A stretch of DNA of 64,000 nucleotides from positions 1-64,000 of the forward strand of contig JAZNBS010000005.1 in assembly GCA_045587185.1 (NCBI GenBank). Reading direction: 5' to 3'. Positions 34,280 through 43,256 of this stretch are shown in pieces. How positions within the stretch are numbered: the first letter of the stretch is position 1; each line of letters opens with the position of its first letter. This stretch comes from UMGS172 sp045587185. Lineage in GTDB: Bacteria; Bacillota; Clostridia; Oscillospirales; Acutalibacteraceae. The notes beneath the pieces were generated by a model. That model searched no databases and had not been told where the DNA came from. It saw only the letters and a program-made list of their open reading frames with translations. Made by a program: the position numbers and the translations under genes.

Positions 34280-34311
34280 AAATTTATGATATTATACATA
34301 TGTGAAGAAAA

Positions 34312-34986
34312 TCAAACGTTTTCTTCCTTGTCTTTAAGAAGATAAATGTAAACGAATGCGGCGGCAACAGCACCCAAAACTGGACCGATGAGGAATACCC
34401 AGTAATCTTTAATGGCACCATCGGCAAATAGGGCGGGACCAAAACTTCTAGCGGGGTTAACCGAAGTTCCGGTTACGTTGATACCGAACAGATGTACCAA
34501 TGTGAGGGTGAGACCGATGATTATTCCCGAAATGTTGGAAAACTCCTTTTTAGAGGTTACAACGAAAATTACAAGAACAAAGATAAAGGTGAGAATTATC
34601 TCAAGTGTAAGAGAGGTAAGAATTCCGTCACCGTTTGATGAGATGGCGTTTGCGCCGTAAGAACAAGCACCCATTGAGATTTCATCAAAATACAAGAAGT
34701 GTACAAAACTTGCGGCGGTTGCACCTACAAATTGAGCAACGACATATCCTGCAAGGTCAATTAGTGAGAGTTTGCCGTTCAAAAACATTGCAACAGATAC
34801 CGCGGGGTTAATGTGACATCCTGAAATTGAACCAATGGTGTATGCCATTGCAACAATAACAAGGCCAAACGCAAGTGCAGTTGCTACTGTGTTGGCACCT
34901 GTCACGATTGCCGTACCGCAAGCAACAAATACCAAAACAAATGTGCCGATAAACTCAGCAATGTACTTTTTCCAATCAAGAACCAT
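34312..34986 (-). CDS. Aquaporin (MIP family channel)
   Basis: 224 residues with six transmembrane helices and both half-helix motifs: HINPAVSVAMFLNG and SVNPARSFGPALFADG. The size and the second-motif sequence resemble AqpZ-type water channels more than the longer glycerol facilitator GlpF, but small neutral solutes cannot be excluded. The ATG at 34986 follows AAGGAGG, so an upstream 14-codon extension was dropped. Stands alone with its own promoter. Confidence 0.92.
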   Translation of the reverse strand: MVLDWKKYIAEFIGTFVLVFVACGTAIVTGANTVATALAFGLVIVAMAYTIGSISGCHINPAVSVAMFLNGKLSLIDLAGYVVAQFVGATAASFVHFLYFDEISMGACSYGANAISSNGDGILTSLTLEIILTFIFVLVIFVVTSKKEFSNISGIIIGLTLTLVHLFGINVTGTSVNPARSFGPALFADGAIKDYWVFLIGPVLGAVAAAFVYIYLLKDKEENV

Positions 34987-35032
34987 AAGATTTCCTCCTT
35001 TATTTATCCTCGGTGGGATATATTGCATTTAT

Positions 35033-35061
35033 ATTATATAAAAGATAACAGAAATTTTCAA
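35033..35061 (-). promoter_or_regulatory. Promoter of the aquaporin gene
   Basis: Minus strand: TTGAAA (35056-35061), 17 bases, TATAAT (35033-35038), 46 bases before the start codon. Confidence 0.65.
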
Positions 35062-35163
35062 TGATAAATAATAAAAAAATTATATTAAAACAAACATTTT
35101 TCATATATGACAAAAATGTGCTTATTCATTGTTAAGGGTAACTGTGATGGGTTGTTATTTCAC

Positions 35164-35192
35164 TTGACAATACATTTGAGTAATGATAATAT
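35164..35192 (+). promoter_or_regulatory. Strong promoter of the zinc-ribbon protein gene
   Basis: TTGACA (35164-35169, perfect consensus), 17 bases, TAATAT (35187-35192). Transcription should start near 35199, so the zinc-ribbon relic at 35197-35283 lies in the 5' leader. Confidence 0.7.
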
Positions 35193-35196
35193 ATTT

Positions 35197-35283
35197 ATGT
35201 AAAACGTCCGTTTTTGTATTGTATGCGGTAATAAAGTATCACCAAATGCCGCTTTCTGTACACAATGCGGAAGTAAATTATAA
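35197..35283 (+). pseudogene. Relic of a zinc-ribbon domain in the 5' leader
   Basis: In one frame the bases read ATG, TAA, then about 26 codons encoding FCIVCGNKVSPNAAFCTQCG plus SKL and a stop: a complete CxxC...CxxC zinc ribbon like those starting the two genes downstream. An in-frame stop directly after the ATG and the absence of any other start or ribosome binding site mean it is not translated as it stands. Most likely a decayed duplicate of the neighbouring N-terminus. Confidence 0.55.
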
Positions 35284-35300
35284 AAAGGAGATATTGAATT

Positions 35301-37235
35301 ATGTTGTGTCCTAAATGCGAAAACCAAATAAAAGACGGTGACAAGTTCTGCGAGAAATGCGGAGTAGCAGTGGAAGAAACCGTAGCAACTGAAGAAATTC
35401 GGTCTGAAGAAACAATTTCTGATAATGATGTTGTTGAAGAAACCAAGATTTCTGAGAAAACCGCATCTTCGGTTGAACCGTCTGTTGAGAAAAAAGATAA
35501 AGTGTCAAAGCCAAAGTCTAAGAAAAAGACTGTTATAATAAGTGTTATTGCCGCAGTACTGGCGGCGGTTGCTGTTTGTTCTGTTTTCCTTTGGGAATAT
35601 ATTGAAAACACAGCGGTCAAGACCTTTTCTTCGCCCACGTCATACTACCATTATGTAGAGACTAAAAATATCTCAACTATTTCAAAATCTGCAGGTCGTT
35701 TTGTCAAGATGGTCAACGGCAGTGCTAACGGTGATTTCGGTACTAGCGGTGAATTCAAAATTTTGTTGGGTGACATTCTGATTGACAAAATTGCAACCGA
35801 AACCGGTATAGACAAGCAAAACATTTCATGGCTTTCAGAAGCAGGAATAAGAATGGATACGGCTATGACCGGTAATCTTTCATCCGCTAAGGGTGATATT
35901 ACCCTTAACGGAAAGACCATTCTTGGAATGGAACTTATCTTCGACAGTGAAGATTACTGTTGTTATCTGCGTTGCCCTCAGTTAAATCAGCAGTATGCCC
36001 TTATAGATTTTTCTGCAATCAATGACCTTAATATGCAGATCCCCCAAGTTTCGATTGATTGGGATAATATGCCCGATGACGAAACGGTTGAGCAGTTGAT
36101 TGAAAAATATCTCACTATTGCCATTGAATCGTTTGATGATGTCAGTGAAATATCGGACACTGTTACTGCAAACGGCGTTTCGCAGAACTGCACAAGACTT
36201 ACCGTTAAAATAAACGAAAATTCTCTTAAAAAGGTTGTAAAGGCTGTTTTGAGGGAAGTTAAAACCGACAAGGATATTGAAGAAATTATCAAGAATATCG
36301 CCGAGATGAGCGGTGAAACCGATGTCAATGAAACATACAGCGCATTTGTTGAATCTGTAAATGCGGCTCTTGATAAAATTGACGAAACGCCTATTGATGA
36401 GTTTGAATTTAAGATTATCAGTTGGGTTGACTCAAAGGGTGATGTTATCGGCCGTGAGATTGATTTTGGGAATATGCTCGGCTCTTCTGATTTTAACTTT
36501 AGATATGCAACTACTCATGACGGTACCGATGTTGGTATTGAGACCGTTGTCGGCAATAGTGAGGGTCTTTTCAAGGTGCTTGGTAAGGGTAAGATAAACG
36601 GCACAAAAATGAATGGCGATTTGAAAATTATTTTCAATGATAAGGAATATTTCAATGTCAATATTAAGAACTATGATATTGACCTTATTGAGGATAATTA
36701 TGTAAACGGTATTTTTACCATTACTGTTTCAAAGGATTTTTGCGATATGCTTGCTGATGAACTCGGTATTTCCCAAAAAGATGCCGAATCGCTTCAAAAG
36801 TGCGCATTGAGACTTGAGGTTGAATCCTCTGAAAAATCCGGCATTGTTTCTGCGTCTATCCTTTATGAGGAAAAATTGGTTATCGGTGTTTCAACTTCGT
36901 CCAAGCAAACAAACATAAATAAGGTTACTTTGCCCGAGAGTTATGCAAAACTTGACAGTGATACTGAAATTCAAAACTATTTATCAGCATTTGATACCGA
37001 TAAATTGTTGCAGTCACTCAAAGACGCAGGTATGCCCGAAAGTCTTTTAGATTCATTGAGTGATATGGGAAGCGGCGGATTCGCTGATGACCCTGACTAC
37101 GGATATGATGAAGATTATGGCATTGATGAAGATTATGGGTTTGACGATGATTTGGGATTGGAAGATGACTATGATTTTGGTGACGGAAATGGCATCGATG
37201 ACTTTATGACCGATGACCTTGACGCTATGTTTTAA
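35301..37235 (+). CDS. Zinc-ribbon, membrane-anchored extracellular protein
   Basis: 644 residues. N-terminal zinc ribbon CPKCENQIKDGDKFCEKCG in the cytosol, an acidic then lysine-rich linker (35-75), one transmembrane helix (about 76-95), and a large extracellular region of about 500 residues with beta-rich repeats that I do not recognise. The C-terminus is a very acidic run of short D/E/Y/G repeats (YGYDEDYGIDEDYGFDDD, about 600-635). This layout is typical of Clostridia surface or sensor proteins of unknown function. Start ATG follows AAGGAG. Confidence 0.8.
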   Translation: MLCPKCENQIKDGDKFCEKCGVAVEETVATEEIRSEETISDNDVVEETKISEKTASSVEPSVEKKDKVSKPKSKKKTVIISVIAAVLAAVAVCSVFLWEYIENTAVKTFSSPTSYYHYVETKNISTISKSAGRFVKMVNGSANGDFGTSGEFKILLGDILIDKIATETGIDKQNISWLSEAGIRMDTAMTGNLSSAKGDITLNGKTILGMELIFDSEDYCCYLRCPQLNQQYALIDFSAINDLNMQIPQVSIDWDNMPDDETVEQLIEKYLTIAIESFDDVSEISDTVTANGVSQNCTRLTVKINENSLKKVVKAVLREVKTDKDIEEIIKNIAEMSGETDVNETYSAFVESVNAALDKIDETPIDEFEFKIISWVDSKGDVIGREIDFGNMLGSSDFNFRYATTHDGTDVGIETVVGNSEGLFKVLGKGKINGTKMNGDLKIIFNDKEYFNVNIKNYDIDLIEDNYVNGIFTITVSKDFCDMLADELGISQKDAESLQKCALRLEVESSEKSGIVSASILYEEKLVIGVSTSSKQTNINKVTLPESYAKLDSDTEIQNYLSAFDTDKLLQSLKDAGMPESLLDSLSDMGSGGFADDPDYGYDEDYGIDEDYGFDDDLGLEDDYDFGDGNGIDDFMTDDLDAMF

Positions 37236-37282
37236 AAGTCAAATAAACCTTTTTCAAATTGTTTTATAAGATAATAAAAACT

Positions 37283-37322
37283 AAAGCCGGAAACAGAGTT
37301 CAAAACTTGGTTTTCGGCTTTA
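37283..37322 (+). terminator. Probable terminator after the 644-residue protein gene
   Basis: Stem AAAGCCGGAAAC / GTTTTCGGCTTT with a loop of about 14 bases, followed by TTTAATAC, a modest T run. Confidence 0.5.
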
Positions 37323-37326
37323 ATAC

Positions 37327-37355
37327 TTGACTTTATAAGGTCGTTGTGTTAAAAT
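37327..37355 (+). promoter_or_regulatory. Promoter of the second zinc-ribbon gene
   Basis: TTGACT (37327-37332), 17 bases, TAAAAT (37350-37355), 37 bases before the start codon. Confidence 0.6.
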
Positions 37356-37391
37356 TTTTAAAGAAAATATGATATTTGTGAGGTAGTTTTT

Positions 37392-38093
37392 ATGAGTAAA
37401 TTTTGCGGAAATTGTGGCACTGAACTTCAGGATGATGTCGTTGTCTGCACTAATTGCGGAATGAATGTTGCGCCTGTAAATTATGTGTCTGAACCTCAAA
37501 ATAACATCAACGATAATTTGACTCCCGCGGAAAAAATTGCGTCAGTTGCCAAGGATAAAACAATTTGGTTTATTGACAAAATGAAGAATGATAAAAAGCT
37601 TATGAGTGTGGTTTTGGGCGTTGCTGCCGGTTTTGTCGCATTGATTATTGCTCTTGTTGTTATTTTTAGCATTGGCGGTTATAATAAAGCAATACAGAAT
37701 TATATTGATGCGACCTATTTCGGTGATGTCGATGCTTATGTTGACTGTGTTCCTGAGGAATATCTCGATTCTATGCTTGAACTTTCGGGTAAGACTAAAA
37801 AGGAATTCAAAGAAAGTTTTGAGAAGGCCTATGATTCGGTGGTTGGGACATATAAGGCAAAGTACGGCGACGATTATTCTGTTGATTTCAAGGTTGTTGA
37901 CGAGTTTGAACTTGAAGGTGACGACTATGACGAGTTCCTTGATGACTTAAAGACACTCGGAATTGCAAAAAAGTCGGTTTCTGAAGCCTATGAAATTGAG
38001 GTTGAGTTCACCATTGATGGGGACAAAAAACGTGAAACTGTTGACAAGGATTTTGTTGCCGTGAAGATAGACGGCACATGGTATTTGCAATAA
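37392..38093 (+). CDS. Zinc-ribbon, single-pass membrane protein
   Basis: 233 residues: an N-terminal zinc ribbon (FCGNCGTELQDDVVVCTNCG), a polar linker, one transmembrane helix at about 75-95 (VVLGVAAGFVALIIALVVIF), and an extracellular domain of about 135 residues with the look of an NTF2/DUF4878-type fold: a helix ending AIQNYIDATYFGD and a C-terminal strand VAVKIDGTWYLQ. Same overall plan as the gene before it, so the two are probably functional relatives. Role unknown. Confidence 0.8.
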   Translation: MSKFCGNCGTELQDDVVVCTNCGMNVAPVNYVSEPQNNINDNLTPAEKIASVAKDKTIWFIDKMKNDKKLMSVVLGVAAGFVALIIALVVIFSIGGYNKAIQNYIDATYFGDVDAYVDCVPEEYLDSMLELSGKTKKEFKESFEKAYDSVVGTYKAKYGDDYSVDFKVVDEFELEGDDYDEFLDDLKTLGIAKKSVSEAYEIEVEFTIDGDKKRETVDKDFVAVKIDGTWYLQ

Positions 38094-38101
38094 TTAACAT
38101 T

Positions 38102-38129
38102 CACCCGTGATTTTTTCACGGGTGTTTTT
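38102..38129 (+). terminator. Terminator between the zinc-ribbon gene and asnS
   Basis: Perfect stem CACCCGTG / CACGGGTG with loop ATTTTTT and tail TTTTT, 8 bases after the stop codon. It ends only 20 bases before the asnS start, so asnS transcription must come from a promoter inside or before it, or from readthrough. Confidence 0.8.
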
Positions 38130-38149
38130 GAAAAATTGGTTTGGTGAAT

Positions 38150-39544
38150 ATGAAAAGAACACATTTTAAAGAACTTTATTCAAACATTGAAACATTTAAC
38201 GGCAAGACGGTTACGGTTGGCGGTTGGGCAAGAAGCATTCGTGATTCAAAATCGTTTGGGTTTATTGACCTTAATGACGGAAGTTGTTTTAAAGGAGTGC
38301 AGATTGTTTTTGAACGTGAAAAAATCGCAAATTACGACGAGATTGCCAGCCTTAATGTCGGCTCTGCCGTCGTTGTAAAAGGAAAGGTTATAGCAACCCC
38401 TGAAAACAAGCAACCGTTTGAGATAAACGCTGAGGAGATTGCTGTTGAGGGCACATCGACGCCGGATTATCCTTTGCAAAAAAAACGTCATACAGTTGAA
38501 TATTTGCGTGAACAAGCCTATTTGAGACCACGCACCAATCTGTTTTCAGCGGTCTTTCGTGTCAGAAGTGAGATTGCCTTTGCCATCCATCAGTTCTTCA
38601 ACAAAAAAGGCTTTGTATATGTTCACACTCCTCTAATTACAGGTTCAGACTGCGAGGGTGCAGGTGAGATGTTCCGCGTCACAACACTTGATTTTAATAA
38701 TATCCCTAAAACCGACAACGGGAGTATCGATTGGTCGAAAGACTTTTTTGGAAAAAGTGCCAACCTGACTGTTTCAGGACAACTTGAGGGCGAAACCTTT
38801 GCCTTGGCTTTCGGTAATATCTATACTTTTGGTCCGACTTTCCGCGCTGAAAACTCCAACACCGCGCGTCATGCGGCAGAATTCTGGATGATTGAGCCTG
38901 AGATGGCTTTTGCCGACCTTGGTGACGATATGGAACTCGCGTGGGATATGATAAAATATATCATCAACCACGTTTTGTCAAAATGCAAGCAGGAACTTGA
39001 GTTTTTTAACAGTTTTGTTGATAAAACTCTGTTGGAAAGACTCAATTCTCTCGCTAACTCGGACTATCACAAAGTGACATATACCGAGGCTGTTCAACTG
39101 CTCAAATCAAGCGGTGAGGATTTTAAATATCCCGTGGAGTGGGGAAGTGACCTTCAGACCGAACATGAGAGATATCTTACAGAAAAGGTTTTCAAAAAAC
39201 CTGTTTTTGTTGTCGATTACCCCAAGGAGATAAAGTCATTCTATATGCGTCTTAACGATGACGGTAAAACCGTTGCCGCGATGGACCTGCTTGTGCCAGG
39301 TGTGGGTGAGATTATTGGTGGAAGTCAGCGAGAAGAAAGACTTGATGTTTTGCTTGAGCGTATGAGGGAATGCGGTCTTAAAGAAGAGGATTATTGGTGG
39401 TACGTTAATCTCCGTAAGTACGGTGGAACAAAACACGCAGGCTTCGGTCTTGGGTTTGAACGTATCGTTATGTATCTTACGGGTGTTTCCAATATCCGAG
39501 ATGTTATTCCTTATCCCAGAACAGTGGGCAATGCTGAATATTAA
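38150..39544 (+). CDS. asnS: Asparaginyl-tRNA synthetase
   Basis: 464-residue class II synthetase. N-terminal OB fold for the anticodon (VTVGGWARSIRDSKSFGFID), motif 2 FRAENSNTARHAAEFWMIEPE-type segment ending near residue 250, and motif 3 GLGFERIVMYLTG. The AsnRS rather than AspRS identity rests on the single OB-plus-core layout at about 460 residues. ATG 38150 is preferred; TTG 38141 and GTG 38144 are in frame just upstream, and no strong ribosome binding site helps to choose. Confidence 0.94.
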   Translation: MKRTHFKELYSNIETFNGKTVTVGGWARSIRDSKSFGFIDLNDGSCFKGVQIVFEREKIANYDEIASLNVGSAVVVKGKVIATPENKQPFEINAEEIAVEGTSTPDYPLQKKRHTVEYLREQAYLRPRTNLFSAVFRVRSEIAFAIHQFFNKKGFVYVHTPLITGSDCEGAGEMFRVTTLDFNNIPKTDNGSIDWSKDFFGKSANLTVSGQLEGETFALAFGNIYTFGPTFRAENSNTARHAAEFWMIEPEMAFADLGDDMELAWDMIKYIINHVLSKCKQELEFFNSFVDKTLLERLNSLANSDYHKVTYTEAVQLLKSSGEDFKYPVEWGSDLQTEHERYLTEKVFKKPVFVVDYPKEIKSFYMRLNDDGKTVAAMDLLVPGVGEIIGGSQREERLDVLLERMRECGLKEEDYWWYVNLRKYGGTKHAGFGLGFERIVMYLTGVSNIRDVIPYPRTVGNAEY

Positions 39545-39553
39545 TCTGAATTT

Positions 39554-39598
39554 ACCGTGTGATTTTTTGTGTCAAAAATTTCACACGGTTTTGTTTTT
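39554..39598 (+). terminator. Terminator of asnS
   Basis: Stem ACCGTGTGA / TCACACGGT with an 18-base loop, followed by TTTGTTTTT. Confidence 0.7.
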
Positions 39599-39665
39599 AT
39601 GTACATATTTCGGGACATATACTCTGATATAATATAATATATATGATAAGAAAGGGGAAATTGCC

Positions 39666-39926
39666 TTGAAATCGGTTGCAATATCGTTTATTATTATAAT
39701 GGTAGTTTATGTTTGTCTTTTTTTGTATTTCTGTTACAAAAACGGTAAACTTTTAAAGACTTTAATGTTATCTTGTCTTTCGGGTCTGGCAGTGTTTACG
39801 GTTGTCAATCTTCTGTCGGATTTCACGGGTGTTTATATTCCTGTTAATTGGTATACTACCGGTTCTGCTGCAACGTTTGGTGTTCCTGGTGTACTTTGTT
39901 TGCTAACTCTAAGAATGATTCTTTGA
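39666..39926 (+). CDS. bofA: BofA-like sigma-K checkpoint protein
   Basis: 86 residues, TTG start after AAAGGGG. Three hydrophobic segments; the C-terminal half has the BofA-family signature TGVYIPVNWYTTG followed by AATFGVPGVLCLL, matching the IPxNxxT...G.xGxPGvxLL pattern of PF07441. In Bacillus, BofA sits in the outer forespore membrane and holds the protease SpoIVFB inactive until the forespore signal arrives. In many Clostridia bofA lies near recR; here it precedes addB. The N-terminal part is diverged, so the assignment rests on the C-terminal motif. Confidence 0.75.
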   Translation: MKSVAISFIIIMVVYVCLFLYFCYKNGKLLKTLMLSCLSGLAVFTVVNLLSDFTGVYIPVNWYTTGSAATFGVPGVLCLLTLRMIL

Positions 39927-39941
39927 TTTTTGAGGTGTGGG

Positions 39942-42900
39942 ATGTTAAATTTTATTTTGGGACGTCAGAAAACGGGTAAAACCTTTCGCTGTACAAAACT
40001 TGTCGAGGAATTGGTTATTGACAGCAAAAGGGTCATTATGCTTGTGCCCGAACAATATTCTTTTGAGTGTCAAAAAAATCTTTTAGATACGCTCGGACCC
40101 CAAAAATCTAATGCTGTCTTAATACACAGTTTTACAAGTCTGTGCGAGGAAATAATGTCGGTCAATGGCGGTCTTTCTGGTTATAATGTCGATGATACCA
40201 CAAGATATATTCTTGTTAGTCAAGCCATCAAAAATGTAAAAGACTGTCTGAAAATATATTCCAAATATTCAGAGTCTTCCTCTTTCATCAATCAGATGCT
40301 TTCGGTTTTCACTGAATTCAAACAGACCGCAGTTACGGTTGATGACCTGAAAAACATCACAGATAAAGTGAGTTCCGAGGCTTTTTCACAAAAACTTCAC
40401 GATATTTCTTTGATTTATTCTGCCTATGAGGCGCAGATTAAAAGCAGGTTTATTGACCCTCTTGACCTTATTGAAAGAACCGTTAATGGCATGGATGACA
40501 GTTCTTTTTTTAAGGATACCACTGTTATTATTGATGAATTCAAAGGTTTTACCGAAGCGCAGATGAAATTGCTTGACCGAGTGATTGCCGGTAGTGAAAA
40601 TGTTTTTATTACACTTTGCTGTGATTCTTTGGTTTCAAAAGGTGAAACCGACCTTTTTGGCGGTGTCAAAAAGGTCGGTAGGAGACTTCAGAACATTGCG
40701 GATTCTCACGATGTTGGAGTTTCTGTAGAAACCCTACAAAATAAATCCTATTCAAATGATATTATTGCTTTTGAACAATTTTTGAGTGAAAACTCTTTAG
40801 ACGGGTTTGATAATCATACTGAAAATATAAAAATATGTGCTGCTGAAAGTGTTTATGACGAGATTGATTTTGTTATGAACACTATTAGGCGTTATGTACG
40901 TGAGCAAGGATTCAGATACCGAGATTTTGTCATCATCTCAAGAAGTGACGGAATATATTCACCCTTGATTGATGAAATATCCGACCTTTATAATATTCCG
41001 TGCTATACCGACCGCCGCGTTCCTATGTCAAATCTTCCGTTTACGGTGTTTATGCTGATGTCTATAAAAGCCGCTTTGTCTTTTGAAACTGAAGATATTA
41101 TGCATATGGCCAAGACGGGACTTGCAGGTGTTGGTAGTTCAGATATATCACGCATTGAAAATTATGCATATATCTGGAATATCAACGGCAAAAAGTGGCT
41201 TAATGAGTGGAATATGAACCCCGAGGGTCTTAAGGCTATTTCAACCGATAAAGAGAGTGAGCGTTGCCAAAAAGAACTTGAAAAAATCAATGATATCAGA
41301 GAACGTCTGATTCTGCCTTTAATTAATCTTCGTGACGGCTTGAGCGGTACACCTGAGCAGATGTGTACGGCGCTGTTTCGTTATATTGAAAATTCTAATG
41401 TTGCCGAACTGCTTAATTCCTATGCAAAAACACTTGAAAATGATTCACTTTTACAGGAAGCCGAGTTACAGTCGGTCTGCTATGACGGCTTTATAAAAGT
41501 GCTTGATAAAATAGTTTCTTCTTTGGAAAACACAAAAATATCGGCGGCGGAATTTCTGCGTATACTGACCTCTGCTGTGGGTTTTGAAACGGTTGGAGAT
41601 ATTCCGCACACGTTGGATCAGGTTATGTACGGCACCGCTGACCGAATCAGGCCGATGCGACCTAAAGTGGTTTTTCTGATAGGGGTTAATCAGGATGTTT
41701 TTCCGTCCTCGGTTAATGACACAGGACTTTTGTCGGTAAATGAGCGCGAACAGTTGATTGATAGTGGAATCAATGTTGCCGATCATGGTATAAACGACTG
41801 TCTTGACGAAAAGTATTTGTTTTATTTCTCAGCCAACTGTGCTTTGGAAAAGGTTTATATTTGTTACAGTAAGGCTTCGCCTTCAGGTTCTGCGCTTGAG
41901 CCTTCTATTGAAATTTCTTCAATAATCGGCGCGTTTCCTGATATAGAGGTTATTGATTATGGCAGTGAACTTAAATTGGAAGAAATGGAAACTGAGGCGG
42001 CCGCATTCAGAAAGTTTGCTGAACATTTCAGAGACGGCACTTTGGATATTGATACGCTAAAGTCATATTTCTTAAATGTGCCTGATTACTCTGACCGTGT
42101 TGCAGTACTTGATAATTTTCTAAAGGATATAAAGCCCACAATTACCCGTGAGTCGTCTTTGGACCTATATGGTGATGAAATTAACCTTTCGGCTTCAAAA
42201 GCTGATGACTTTGCAGGTTGTAAGTTTATGTATTTCTGCAAATACGGTATTGGTGCTAAGGAATTGAGTAAGGTTGACTTTGACCCGTTAACACGCGGAA
42301 ATATTGTTCATTTTTGCCTTGAGCAGTTTGTTAAAAATCATTTTGATGATATTGGTTCTTTGAAAAATGACGCTATAACAAGTGAAGCATTTGCTTTGTG
42401 TGACCGTTATCTTGAAGAAAACAGCACTGACACAGGTGCATTTGATGAAAAGTTTCTTTATATGATGGGCATTGTTAAGGACACTGTTGCAACCTTGTGT
42501 ATTGCGTTGAACAACGAGTTTGCTGTGAGTTCTTTCAGACCGAAATTTTGCGAACTGAAGATTGCTGATGACCAACCTGTTAAAGGCATAGATGTTTTGA
42601 CCGATTCTGGTAACCGCGTGACACTTACGGGTTATGTTGACCGCGTTGATGTTACAGGTGACGGAAAGGTGAGGGTGATAGACTATAAAACAGGCTCTAA
42701 AGGTGACGGTTTGAAACTTTCTGAACTTCTGAACGGACAGAATATGCAGATGTTACTTTATCTTTACTCAATTCTTAAAAACGGTCAGGATGTTATTGGC
42801 GCAAATTTACCTGCGGGTGTTTTGTATTTCCCTGCAAAGCGTTCTGTTTCAGAAAGTTCGGCAGATTATATCAAAATGAATGGCATTATTGCTGACGATA

Positions 42901-43256
42901 TTGAAACAATTTCTCAGATGGAGCCTTTGCTTGAGGGAAAAATCATTCCTGCACATAAAAGAAGCAACAGTGATTCGTTTTACAGTACTGAATCGATGGT
43001 CAGTCAAGAGGCGTTTAAACTTTTATTCCGTTATATTGAACTGTTGCTTAAGAAGATAGGGAATGTTCTTTTGAGTGGAGATATTAGCCCAAGACCGCTT
43101 AAAATCAGCGATAAACTAAAGTGTGAGTTTTGTGATTACCGTGCAGTGTGCAGGTTTGACCCTTACCGTGAATATGATGTGGCGGCCGATTGCAAGAATT
43201 CGGATGCGCTTGAATTGATGGAAAAAGAAATTAAGGAGACCGATAATGGCTATTAA
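39942..43256 (+). CDS. addB: AddB subunit of the AddAB helicase-nuclease
   Basis: 1104 residues. Works with AddA in double-strand break processing before RecA recombination. N-terminal Walker-A-like GRQKTGKTF; C-terminal RecB-type nuclease with VRVIDYKTGSKGDG and the iron-sulfur staple cysteines in AGCKFMYFC and CEFCDYRAVC. ATG 39942 is used because GAGGTG lies just before it; the frame begins at an upstream TTG. It overlaps addA by 11 bases. Confidence 0.95.
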   Translation: MLNFILGRQKTGKTFRCTKLVEELVIDSKRVIMLVPEQYSFECQKNLLDTLGPQKSNAVLIHSFTSLCEEIMSVNGGLSGYNVDDTTRYILVSQAIKNVKDCLKIYSKYSESSSFINQMLSVFTEFKQTAVTVDDLKNITDKVSSEAFSQKLHDISLIYSAYEAQIKSRFIDPLDLIERTVNGMDDSSFFKDTTVIIDEFKGFTEAQMKLLDRVIAGSENVFITLCCDSLVSKGETDLFGGVKKVGRRLQNIADSHDVGVSVETLQNKSYSNDIIAFEQFLSENSLDGFDNHTENIKICAAESVYDEIDFVMNTIRRYVREQGFRYRDFVIISRSDGIYSPLIDEISDLYNIPCYTDRRVPMSNLPFTVFMLMSIKAALSFETEDIMHMAKTGLAGVGSSDISRIENYAYIWNINGKKWLNEWNMNPEGLKAISTDKESERCQKELEKINDIRERLILPLINLRDGLSGTPEQMCTALFRYIENSNVAELLNSYAKTLENDSLLQEAELQSVCYDGFIKVLDKIVSSLENTKISAAEFLRILTSAVGFETVGDIPHTLDQVMYGTADRIRPMRPKVVFLIGVNQDVFPSSVNDTGLLSVNEREQLIDSGINVADHGINDCLDEKYLFYFSANCALEKVYICYSKASPSGSALEPSIEISSIIGAFPDIEVIDYGSELKLEEMETEAAAFRKFAEHFRDGTLDIDTLKSYFLNVPDYSDRVAVLDNFLKDIKPTITRESSLDLYGDEINLSASKADDFAGCKFMYFCKYGIGAKELSKVDFDPLTRGNIVHFCLEQFVKNHFDDIGSLKNDAITSEAFALCDRYLEENSTDTGAFDEKFLYMMGIVKDTVATLCIALNNEFAVSSFRPKFCELKIADDQPVKGIDVLTDSGNRVTLTGYVDRVDVTGDGKVRVIDYKTGSKGDGLKLSELLNGQNMQMLLYLYSILKNGQDVIGANLPAGVLYFPAKRSVSESSADYIKMNGIIADDIETISQMEPLLEGKIIPAHKRSNSDSFYSTESMVSQEAFKLLFRYIELLLKKIGNVLLSGDISPRPLKISDKLKCEFCDYRAVCRFDPYREYDVAADCKNSDALELMEKEIKETDNGY

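Noticed and set aside
37085..37200. Repetitive GATGAAGATTATGG-like DNA as a tandem repeat array
   Set aside because: It is the in-frame coding of a degenerate acidic D/E/Y/G protein tail, not an independent repeat element.
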